Shown here piece after piece: positions 6,826 to 15,100 of a stretch of 32,925 nt of DNA. The notes below the pieces were generated by a model that was given only the letters and a program-made list of their open reading frames with translations, was not told the origin of the DNA and ran no database searches. The DNA is taken from positions 1-32,925 of the forward strand of contig CAMDDZ010000064.1 in the NCBI GenBank assembly GCA_945893145.1, read 5' to 3'. Position numbers and translations under genes: made by a program. This DNA is from Rhodoplanes serenus. Its GTDB lineage: Bacteria > Pseudomonadota > Alphaproteobacteria > Rhizobiales > Xanthobacteraceae. The number at the start of each line of letters is the position of its first letter. Position 1 is the stretch's first letter.

Positions 6826-7791
6826 CTAATCCGCGGTCGCGCCAGATGCTTTGACCATCTGTTGCCAGACCGGTGTCTCCTTCGCGATGAAGGCGCCGAA
6901 CTCCTGCTTGGTGCCCGGCCGCAACAGCACGTTGAGCTTGCCGAGGCTCGCGATCGCCTCCGGCGACTTCAAAATGTCGTTCAGCGTGGCGTTGAGCTTG
7001 TCGACGATGGCTGCAGGCGTGCCGGGCGGCGCCATCAGGCCGGCCCAGGGATTGCCGGGAAAATCGGCGAAGCCGGATTCGCGCAGCGTCGGCACATCGG
7101 GCAGGTCCGGCCAGCGCGCCGGCGCCGTAACAGCGAGCGCACGCAGCTTGTCCTGCTTGATCAGCGGTAGCAGCAAAGTGAGCGCATCGAATTGCAGATG
7201 CAGGCGGCCCGCGATCAGATCGGGGATCGACGGCGCGCCGCCCTTGTAGGGCACGTAGGTCATGCCGAGGTCGGCGACCTTATTGAACATCGCGCCCATC
7301 AGTTGCGGCGGCGTGCCGAGCGAGCCGCCGTAATTGAGCGTGCCGCGATGGGCTTTGGCATAGGCGACGAATTCCGCGACGGTCTTGGCCGGCACTGTGG
7401 GCGACGTCACCACGACGAACGGGAAGTCGGCCACGAGGCCGATCGGCACGAAGGCCTTTGGATCGTAGTTGAGATCTTTGTAGAGCACCGGCGCGATGGC
7501 GATGGGCGACAACGTGCCCCACATCAGCGTGGTGCCGTCGGGGGCGGCGTCCGCCACCGCCTTGGCGCCGATGGTCGAGCCAGCGCCGGGGCGATTTTCC
7601 ACGATCACCGGCTGGCCGAGCCGCTGCTGCATCTGCTGGCCGATCACGCGGGCGATGGTGTCCATCGGTCCGCCGGGCGCGACCGTCACGATGATGCGGA
7701 TCGGCTTGTCCGGGAAAGACTGCGCCGATGCGGTCGCCGCCGCCAAACCGAGCGCCGCCACCGTTATTGCCGTCAGAACGCTGCGCCGCAT
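6826..7791 (-). CDS. Bug-family solute-binding protein of tripartite tricarboxylate transport type (1 of 4)
   Basis: 321 residues with a signal peptide ending in ATASAQ. The mature start SFPDKPIRIIVTVAPGGPMD and the following QPVIVENRPGAGSTIGAKAV are diagnostic of Bug/TctC periplasmic receptors, and the LNYGGSLGTPPQLMGAMF and MTYVPYKGGAPSIPDLIAGR stretches belong to the ligand-binding lobes. Proteins of this family deliver carboxylates or related small ligands to TctAB permeases, or act as sensors. The gene is 9 bases after the next Bug gene with AGGAGATCG before the ATG, indicating co-transcription. No TctA or TctB gene is in the window. The ligand is unknown. Confidence 0.92.
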   Translation of the reverse strand: MRRSVLTAITVAALGLAAATASAQSFPDKPIRIIVTVAPGGPMDTIARVIGQQMQQRLGQPVIVENRPGAGSTIGAKAVADAAPDGTTLMWGTLSPIAIAPVLYKDLNYDPKAFVPIGLVADFPFVVVTSPTVPAKTVAEFVAYAKAHRGTLNYGGSLGTPPQLMGAMFNKVADLGMTYVPYKGGAPSIPDLIAGRLHLQFDALTLLLPLIKQDKLRALAVTAPARWPDLPDVPTLRESGFADFPGNPWAGLMAPPGTPAAIVDKLNATLNDILKSPEAIASLGKLNVLLRPGTKQEFGAFIAKETPVWQQMVKASGATAD

Positions 7792-7800
7792 GGCGATCTC

Positions 7801-8775
7801 CTATTCGACTTTGGCGCCGGCGAGTTTCACCAGCGCGCCCCAACGTTGGATCTGCTCGGCCATGAAGGCGCCGAACTGCGGCGGCGTGCTGATCGTGGCG
7901 ATCGAGCTGAAGCGATCGAGCGCGGTTTTGGCTTCCGTGGTCCTCAGACCCGTTCCGATGGCGGCGTTGAGCTTGGCCAGGATCGGCTCAGGCGTGCCGT
8001 GCGGCGCCACCACGCCGGTCCAGGCATCGATGGTGAAATCCGGATAGCCGCTTTCCGTGAGCGTCGGCACGTCGGGAATCTCGGGCCAGCGCTCGCTGCG
8101 CCCCATGGCGATGGCGCGCAGCTTGCCGCTCTTGATGTGCGGCATCAGGATCACGGTGCCGTCGATGCTGTAGTGGGTACGCCCGGCCAGCATATCGGTC
8201 ACCGATTGCGCGGCGCCCTGATAGGGCACGTACGTGGCGTTGATGCCGGCCTTGCTGGAAAACAGCGCGCTGAGCAGATGCGGCGGCGTGCCGAGGCCTG
8301 CGCCGTAATTGATCTGGCCCGCGTTGGCCTTGGCGTAGGCGACGAACTCGGCGACCGTTTTGGCCGGCACCTGCTCGGGCACCGCCATGACATGCGGCAA
8401 CAGCGCAAAGGTCGCAACCGGCGCGAACATCTTGAGCGGGTCGATGCCGGCGTTGACGTAGAGCGACGGCGCGACCGCGAGCGAGCCGGACGATCCGAAC
8501 ATCAGCGTGTAGCCGTCGGGCGGCGAGGCGGCGGCGGCCTTGGAGCCGATGGTCGAGCCCGCGCCCGGGCGGTTCTCGATAATCACCTGCTGGCCAAGGC
8601 TGTCGGTGATGAACTTGCCGGCGAGCCGCGCCATGGTGTCGATCGGCCCGCCGGGCGGAAACGGCACGATCATCTTGATCGGCTTGTCCGGATAGGTGGC
8701 TTGTGCGCGCGCGCCGGTGATCGTGCCGGCGCCGATCGCCGCGGCCGCCGATAGCAGCATCCGTCTGCTGATCAT
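7801..8775 (-). CDS. Bug-family solute-binding protein (2 of 4)
   Basis: 324 residues; CGGGAGGGAATC precedes the ATG. N-terminus MISRRMLLSAAAAIGAGTIT carries an RR pair like a Tat-type or basic Sec signal, followed by ATYPDKPIKMIVPFPPGGPID, then ENRPGAGSTIGSKAA and INYGAGLGTPPHLLSALF, the Bug hallmarks. It lies inside the run of four and shares the fold but is clearly divergent from its neighbours, so this is an old paralogue expansion rather than a recent duplication. It would act in the periplasm as a high-affinity receptor; the ligand cannot be told from the sequence. Confidence 0.92.
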   Translation of the reverse strand: MISRRMLLSAAAAIGAGTITGARAQATYPDKPIKMIVPFPPGGPIDTMARLAGKFITDSLGQQVIIENRPGAGSTIGSKAAAASPPDGYTLMFGSSGSLAVAPSLYVNAGIDPLKMFAPVATFALLPHVMAVPEQVPAKTVAEFVAYAKANAGQINYGAGLGTPPHLLSALFSSKAGINATYVPYQGAAQSVTDMLAGRTHYSIDGTVILMPHIKSGKLRAIAMGRSERWPEIPDVPTLTESGYPDFTIDAWTGVVAPHGTPEPILAKLNAAIGTGLRTTEAKTALDRFSSIATISTPPQFGAFMAEQIQRWGALVKLAGAKVE

Positions 8776-8865
8776 GATTCCCTCCCGGATTTGGTTTTTG
8801 TTGACGCGATCTTGTTGCCGCGCCCTCGATCTTAATCGGCTGTTGCGTGCCGCAGTAGCCCCAAC

Positions 8866-9834
8866 TCAATGGGGCAACAGGCCGGAACGCCGCACCACAT
8901 CGCTCCAGCGTTCGCGCTCGCGGGCCAGGAATGTGCCGTAGTCGTCGGCGGACCCCGGCCGGATGTCGGCGTTGAGCCGGGCCGCGGCGGCGGTGACTTC
9001 GGGCGAGCCGAGGCTTTGGTTGATCGCGCCGTTGAGCTTTTCGACGATGGCGCGCGGCGTGCCGGCCGGCGCCACCACGCCGATGAAGGTCAGCACCACG
9101 TAATCAGGCAGGCCGCTCTCGATCATGGTCGGGAGCTCAGGCAATTCAGAGCTGCGGATTTCGCTCGACAGCGCCAGCGCCCGCAGCCGGCCCTCGCGGA
9201 TCAGCGGCAACATCCCTGCAACGTCGCCGAAGAACATCTGCACCTGGCCGCCAATCACCGCGGTGGCGGCTTCCGCCGCCCCCTTGTAGGGCACGTGCAC
9301 GATCTCGATGCCGGTTTTCTGCTGGAACAGCAGGGCCGCCAGATGACTGGCGTTGCCGATGCCGGGCGAGCCGTAATTGAGCTTGCCCGGATTGGTCTTG
9401 GCGTAGGCGATCAGTTCGCGCACCGATTTCGCCGGGAAATCCGGATGCACCACCAGCACCTCGTGGTTCTGCGTCAGCTTGGCGACCGGCACGAAGGCTT
9501 TGGCCGGATCGTAGTCGCGATTGCGATTGACCAGCGGCGTCACCACCAGCGAGCTGATGTTGCCGCACAGAAGCGTGTAGCCGTCGGGATCGGCGGTGGC
9601 GACCAGCTTGCCGCCGATCGCGCCCGATGCGCCGCCGCGGTTCTCGATGACCATCGGCTGACCGAGAATCCGCACCAGCGGCTGCGCGACCAATCGCGCC
9701 GCGACATCGACCGGCCCGCCGGGCGGGAACGGCACCACGAGCTTGATCGGACGGTCCGGGTAGGTTTGCGCGGCGGCAGGAGCCGCGAGAGCGGCAGTAA
9801 GGAATGCTGCTAGCAGAGCGCGCCGGCCAACCAT
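8866..9834 (-). CDS. Bug-family solute-binding protein (3 of 4)
   Basis: 322 residues from the ATG at 9834, chosen over an upstream in-frame start because GAGAGGAAG lies just before it and the signal peptide (VGRRALLAAFLTAALAAPA) then begins properly. Family features are YPDRPIKLVVPFPPGGPVD, QPMVIENRGGASGAIGGKLV, LNYGSPGIGNASHLAALLF and VHVPYKGAAEAATAVIGGQ. In place of the common ENRPGAG it has ENRGGAS. The last residues DVVRRSGLLPH fit the usual family end. It is separated by 90 bases from Bug 2 and by 195 bases (with a palindromic repeat pair) from Bug 4. Confidence 0.92.
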   Translation of the reverse strand: MVGRRALLAAFLTAALAAPAAAQTYPDRPIKLVVPFPPGGPVDVAARLVAQPLVRILGQPMVIENRGGASGAIGGKLVATADPDGYTLLCGNISSLVVTPLVNRNRDYDPAKAFVPVAKLTQNHEVLVVHPDFPAKSVRELIAYAKTNPGKLNYGSPGIGNASHLAALLFQQKTGIEIVHVPYKGAAEAATAVIGGQVQMFFGDVAGMLPLIREGRLRALALSSEIRSSELPELPTMIESGLPDYVVLTFIGVVAPAGTPRAIVEKLNGAINQSLGSPEVTAAAARLNADIRPGSADDYGTFLARERERWSDVVRRSGLLPH

Positions 9835-9896
9835 CGCTTCCTCTCCCATCCCTTGCGCAGAGCGCGCCACTCCGGCGCGCGCCACACACTCCGTTC

Positions 9897-9997
9897 ATTC
9901 CCGCGTAAGCGGGAATCCAGAGCTTCTTATTTCGGCTTCTCAGTTCATCAATTCATGTTCTCGTTCGTGGCTCCTGGGTCCCCGCTTCCGCGGGGAC
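9897..9997. repeat. Pair of REP-like palindromes between two Bug genes
   Basis: Two hairpins: ATTCCCGC-GTAA-GCGGGAAT (9897-9916) followed by CCAGAG, and GTCCCCGC-TTCC-GCGGGGAC (9978-9997) preceded by CTCCTGG. The flanking CCAG and CTGG make the two units inverted relative to each other, as in bacterial interspersed REP pairs. They may shield or process the mRNA between two operon genes. Confidence 0.7.
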
Positions 9998-10029
9998 GAA
10001 CGGCGGTGAGGGTATTGGCCCGCCCGCCG

Positions 10030-10992
10030 TCAATTAATCTGCACTCCGCTCTCGCGCACGATCTTGGCCCATTTCGGCGCCTCGTCGGCGATGAAGGCGG
10101 CGAACTCCGCCGGCGAGCCGGGCCGTCCCTCGATGCCAAGCCGGCGCATGCTGTCGATCATCGCCGCCGAACGCAGCGCCGCATTCGCCGCGCCGTTGAG
10201 CCTGCCGATGATGGCCTCCGGCGTACCGGCCGGCGCCCACAGCCCGGCCCAGAAGCCGAGCGATAGCCCGGGAAATCCGCTCTCGATCATGGTCGGCACA
10301 TCCGGCAAATCCGCCTCGCGCGTCGTGCCCCATTGCGCAATGGCGCGCACCTTGCCCTCGCGAATGAGCGGCAGCAGCGTCGAGGTGGTGCCGATGTTGA
10401 GCTGGATGGTGCCGCCCAGCATGTCGGCGATCGCCTGCATACCGCCCTTGTAGGGCACGCCCGCGATCTTCAGTCCGTTGCTGAGGTTGAACCATTCGCC
10501 GACCAGCTGCGGCGCGGTGCCCTGGCCGTAGCCGAAGTTGAGCGTGCCGGGATGCGCCTTGGCGTAGGCGATCAGCTCCTGCGGCGACCGCACCGGTAGC
10601 GACGGCGGCACCACCGTCACCCACGAGCCCCAGACCACATTGGCGACCGGCGCAAAGCTTTTCAGCGGGTCGAAGTCGAGGTTTTGGTACATGGCGGGCG
10701 CCACCACCAGGCTCGAGCTCTGGAACAGCAGCGTGTAGCCGTCGGGCTCCGCTTGCGCCACGGCCTTCATGCCAATCGTGGTGCCGGCGCCGGGCCGGTT
10801 CTCGACCACGACGTTCTGCGGCAACTGCATCGACATGTGGTGGGCGAGCAATCGCGCCGCGACGTCGACCGGCGAGCCCGGCGTGAACGGGGCGATCATG
10901 CGGATCGGGCGAGCCGGGAAGCTCTGCGCGGCGGCCGGCCATGCCGCGCCGCTTGCGAAGAGACCCAACAGTGTAGCGCGGCGCGAGATCAT
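10030..10992 (-). CDS. Bug-family solute-binding protein (4 of 4)
   Basis: 320 residues; GAGGAG is 13 bases before the ATG. The signal peptide (MISRRATLLGLFASGAAWPAAA) is followed by FPARPIRMIAPFTPGSPVD, ENRPGAGTTIGMKAV, LNFGYGQGTAPQLVGEWF and VPYKGGMQAIADMLGG, all Bug-family markers. The usual PGGP turn is PGSP here. It starts only 28 bases after the end of the dgcA-like epimerase on the same strand, so it probably heads the Bug part of an operon whose first gene is the epimerase. That link suggests an amino-acid-derived or dipeptide-type ligand, but this is inference from position only. Confidence 0.92.
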   Translation of the reverse strand: MISRRATLLGLFASGAAWPAAAQSFPARPIRMIAPFTPGSPVDVAARLLAHHMSMQLPQNVVVENRPGAGTTIGMKAVAQAEPDGYTLLFQSSSLVVAPAMYQNLDFDPLKSFAPVANVVWGSWVTVVPPSLPVRSPQELIAYAKAHPGTLNFGYGQGTAPQLVGEWFNLSNGLKIAGVPYKGGMQAIADMLGGTIQLNIGTTSTLLPLIREGKVRAIAQWGTTREADLPDVPTMIESGFPGLSLGFWAGLWAPAGTPEAIIGRLNGAANAALRSAAMIDSMRRLGIEGRPGSPAEFAAFIADEAPKWAKIVRESGVQIN

Positions 10993-11020
10993 GGCGTGCT
11001 CTTAATCTCCTCAGAGCCCG

Positions 11021-12028
11021 TCATCCCCAAAGAGCAGGATTTGGCGGATGAACCAGGCTGCCCTCGTAGCGTAACCCGTCCGGGCGGTCCTTTGCCAGCA
11101 ACAGCGGGCCGTCGAGATCGACCACGCTGGCGCGCTGCGCCAACAGCATTGCGGGCGCCATGGCGAGCGAGGTCGCCACCATGCAGCCGACCATCAGGCC
11201 AAAGCCGAGCCGCTCGGCTTCCGCCGCCATCGCCAGCGCTTCGGTCAGGCCGCCGGTCTTGTCGAGCTTGATGTTGACCGCGTCGTAGCGGCCAACGAGG
11301 TGAGCGAGCGAAGCGCGATCGTGCACGCTCTCGTCGGCGCAGACCCGCACCGGGCGCGCCATCGCGCCAAGCGCCGCGTCGTTATCGGCCGGCAGCGGCT
11401 GCTCGATCAGGGTCACGCCGGCCGCAGCGCATGCCGCGAGGTTGGTGGCGAGGTTTTCCGGCGTCCAACCTTCATTCGCGTCAGCGATCAGCTCGGAGTT
11501 CGGCGCCGCGCGGCGGATCGCGGCGATGCGCTCGGGGTCGCCCGGCGCGCCGAGCTTGATCTTGAGCAGCGGCCGCGCGGCCGCAAGCGCCGCGGCTTCC
11601 GCCATCGTGTCGGGCGCGGCCAGCGAGATCGTATAGGCGGTGGTGAGCGTGTGCAGCGCCGGAAGGTTGGCCAGCGCCTGCGCCGAGGTGCCGGCGCGCT
11701 TGGCCTCCAGGTCCCAGAATGCGCAATCGAGCGCGTTGCGGGCGGCGCCGGCGGGCATCGCCTGCTGCAAGGCGGCACGGTCGAGCCGGCCCAGGCCGAG
11801 CTGTTCCTGCATGGCGCCGAGCGAAGTCATCACGCCGGCGACCGTCTCGTCATAGCGCGCATAGGGCACGCATTCGCCGCGGCCGCGATGACGGCCATCG
11901 CTCAGCTCCGCCACCACCACCACGGCTTCGGTCTTGGCGCCGCGGCTGATCGAGAACGCGCCGGCAATGGGCCAGCGCTCGACGCGAGCGGACAGCGAAA
12001 GCGGCAGCATGCGCATTGAAACAGGCAT
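11021..12028 (-). CDS. dgcA: Enolase-superfamily epimerase, DgcA / dipeptide-epimerase type
   Basis: About 335 residues. The start is uncertain: ATG at 12028 is used, ATG at 12016 or a GTG at 12061 are possible and none has a good ribosome binding site. The fold is that of the muconate-lactonising / mandelate racemase branch: PIAGAFSISRGAKTEAVVV opens the capping domain, KIKLG carries the catalytic lysine pair, DANEGW, IEQPLP and CADES give the three metal ligands, and NIKLDKTGG the second catalytic lysine. This set is shared by L-Ala-D/L-Glu epimerases and N-acetyl-D-glutamate racemase DgcA; the Alphaproteobacterial ISRGAKTEAV type favours DgcA. The partner dgcN is not next to it, so the substrate remains open. 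Confidence 0.8.
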   Translation of the reverse strand: MPVSMRMLPLSLSARVERWPIAGAFSISRGAKTEAVVVVAELSDGRHRGRGECVPYARYDETVAGVMTSLGAMQEQLGLGRLDRAALQQAMPAGAARNALDCAFWDLEAKRAGTSAQALANLPALHTLTTAYTISLAAPDTMAEAAALAAARPLLKIKLGAPGDPERIAAIRRAAPNSELIADANEGWTPENLATNLAACAAAGVTLIEQPLPADNDAALGAMARPVRVCADESVHDRASLAHLVGRYDAVNIKLDKTGGLTEALAMAAEAERLGFGLMVGCMVATSLAMAPAMLLAQRASVVDLDGPLLLAKDRPDGLRYEGSLVHPPNPALWG

Positions 12029-12083
12029 GGCGGCCAGTATGCGGGCAGGGGGCGTAGGCACTCAAGCTGTTGCCCAAAGCGAA

Positions 12084-12110
12084 ACGGGCGCGCCGATCTG
12101 GCGCGCCCGT
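12084..12110. terminator. Terminator hairpin after the polar-growth gene
   Basis: An 11-bp perfect stem, ACGGGCGCGCC / GGCGCGCCCGT with a five-base loop. On the minus strand it is followed by TTCGCTTT. It lies between the large coiled-coil gene and dgcA, separating the two transcripts. Confidence 0.75.
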
Positions 12111-12134
12111 CCGTCGTAGTTCGTGTGCCGAGCC

Positions 12135-15100
12135 TTACTGCTCGCCGAAGCGTCCGGCGGCGTGGGCCAGCATGGTGTAAACCTTGCCGGTTTCGGACGT
12201 CAGATACGTCCGCGCCACCACCTGACCGCGATCGTCGCGGGCGACGTCCTCGAGCAACCGCTCGAACTCGCCGACATAGCGATCCACCGTCTGCTTGAAC
12301 TCGCGGTCGGCGCGATACTTCTTGCGGATCTCGTCGAACGTCTTCTGGCCTTGCAGCGTGTAGAGCCGCTTGGTGAACACGTTGGTCTCGCCGCGCTTGT
12401 AGCGGTCCCAAAGCTCGGCGGCCGCTTCGTGGTCGATCATCCGCGCGATATCGACCGACAGCGAGTCGAGCGACTCGATGGAGTGACGCGGCGGACGCTC
12501 CTCGGCGCGCGCCATCGGCATGCGGTCGTCGCGCATCGGCTCGGGCCGCGGCATGCGGTCGTCAGGGCGCGGCGGCGCGCGGTCGTCGGGCATATCCTCC
12601 GGACGCGACGCACGGTGCAGCAGGTCGGTGAGCCAACCGCCACGGCCGTTACCATTGCCGTTGCCGTTGGCCGGGCTGAGCGACGGCGCATCGGCGCGGC
12701 GCGGCGGCAGCGGCTGGCCCGGCATGTCACCGCGCGGCATGTCGCGCATCGGAGGCGGCGGCGGCGCCGGGATCTGGCGTGCACCTTCCATGCGGGCGTT
12801 GGCGGTTGCCAAGAGCGGCTGCTGCTCCTGGCCGCGGCGCATCGGCTCGGCCGCGTCGAGGCCGCGACCATGGCGGGCGACGATGCGGTTGAGCTCGGCG
12901 AGCGCCTCGATCTGATCGACGATGACGCGACGCATCTGGGCCGCGCTCTCGGTGGTCTCCTGCGGCAGCTCGAGGATGCCGCGACGCAGCTCGGTGCGGG
13001 TGGCATCGAGCTCGCGCTGCATCTCGCCGGTCATCTGCTTCATGCTTTGCAGCATTTCGGTGAAGCGAGTGGTGGTCTGCGAGAACATCTCGTGCGTCTC
13101 GCCGCTGTGCTGACCGTAGATGGTGCGCAGCGCATCGCTGGTCTTGGCGCGTTCGGCTTCCATGGCACGGGCGCCTTCAGTGCTCGACTCCGCGATGATG
13201 CGGGCGATGTCGCGCGCCCGCGTCGAGGCGCCTTCGAGCGACTCATCGAGCAGGCCGGAGAAGCGAGCCAGCCGCTGTTCGATGTCTTCGGTGCGCAGGT
13301 CGAGCGTCGTGACGACCGACTCGATGGCCGCGCGCCGCTCGGTGAACGTCTCGTCGGTGCGGCGGTTGCTGGTGTCGATCAGCGAGACCGCTTCGGCGAG
13401 CGAACGGCCGTGCTGCTCGAACTGGCCGGCCAACTGGGCGAGGTCGCCCAGCACCTTGCTGGTGACGGCGTGGAACGAGGAGATGTGCTGATCCACCTGG
13501 TTGCTCGCGACGCCCGAGCGCTCGGCCACCTCGTTCATGGTGGCGACGAACTCGGACACGCGGGTAACCAGCGTGTTCTCCAGCGCGCTCATGTTCTCGT
13601 GCGCGCCGCTCAAGACCTCCTGCAGCAGGATGTTGGCCTCGCGCAGCCGCTCGAACAGCGCCGTGGTGTCGGCGCGCAGCATGCCGTGGGTCTCCAGCAT
13701 CTCGGAAACCGTGGCGGATGCGGTCTGCTTCGACTGCTCGATCGCGTTCTGGGTGCTCGACTGCAGCTCGTTCAGCGTGTGGTTGACCGCGCTGGTGGCA
13801 GACAGACTCGCCTCGTTGATGAGGCGCGCGATCTGGTCGCTGTTGTCCATCATGGTGCGCGTGTAGGTGAAGCCCTGAGCTTCGATCGCCTTCACGGCCT
13901 GGTCGGTGGCCTTGCCGATCTCGAACGAGAACTCCTTGCTCTTGGCGCCAAGCGCGCCGAGGAGCGTGCTGGAGTTCTGGTCGAGGATGCGCGTCATCTC
14001 GCCGGCGCGTGCGCTGACCTGGCTTGCGATCTCGTCGGCCTTGCCGACGAAGCTGCGTGCCACTTCGGCGCTGACGCCGAGCAGCGTGCGCTCCACGTCG
14101 GTCGCGTTCTGCTTCAGCACGTTGCTGACGCCCGTCGACACCGAGGTGAGCGAGCGCTGCGTCTCGGTCGCGGCCGCTGTGATGGAGCGCTGCGACTCGC
14201 TCGCAGCCGCCGTGATGGAGCGCTGCGTTTCGGTCGCAAGGCTGGAGAGCGCGTGCTCGGCTTCCGCCGAGTTGGTCTTGATGACGCTGGAGAGCTGCTC
14301 CATCCGTGCGTAGAGCGAGTCGGCGGCCGCTTTGGTGCGGCTTTCGATCTGCTCGGTGACGGTCTCGGCGCGGCCCACCAGGAGCTGCTCGAAACGGCCG
14401 ATGCGGGTGTCGAGGTTGTTGGCGACCTCGAGCGCGCGCGAGCCGAGCGCCTTGTCGATCTGCTCGATCCGCGAGCCGATGGTCTCGGCAAGCTCAGCGC
14501 CGCGGCTGTTGAGGGTGCCGCTGACGTCGCCGATGCGCCGGTCCAGCGCTGCAACGACCTCTTTACCGCCTTCCGCAAGGGTCTTGGCGATGTCCATGAC
14601 GCGCGACGACAGCGCGTCGTTGAGTGTCTGGGTGCGGCTGTCGAGCGCTTCCTGGAAGCGCGACAGGCGCTGGTCGAGCGTGGCGGTGACTTCCGTCGCC
14701 TTGGTCCCGACCTTGGAGTCGAAGCCATCGACGTGCGACCGCATCGCCTCGCTGACCTCCTGGGTACGCTGACCCAGGCGCTCAACCAGTTCGCCGCCGT
14801 AGGTTTTGACGGTGCGGTCGAACTCGGAGAGATGGCGGGTGATGAGGTTGCCGAGCGTGCCGCTGTCGCGTGAGATCTTCTCGGCGAGCTCGGTGCCGCC
14901 GTGCGAGAAGATTTCCTCGAACGACTGCAGGCGCGCCGCCAGCATGTCGCGCACTGCGTCGCCACGGCTGGCGATTGCGGTGGCGAGCTGCTCGGCGCTT
15001 GCGCTGAAGGTCTCGGTGACCTTGTCGCCGCGCTCGATGATCGTGTCGGTGACCCGGGTGGCGGTCTGCTCAAGCTTGGTCACCACGTCGGTGCCGCGCA

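Noticed and set aside
7192..8754. A 520-codon plus-strand frame rich in His, Arg and Gly
   Set aside because: Antisense to two Bug genes that have signal peptides, ribosome binding sites and family motifs; the frame has none.
12123..14873. A 916-codon open frame on the plus strand
   Set aside because: It is antisense to the coiled-coil gene; high GC and repeated heptads on the other strand keep the frame open. Composition is Arg/Ala/Val/Leu rich with no domain.
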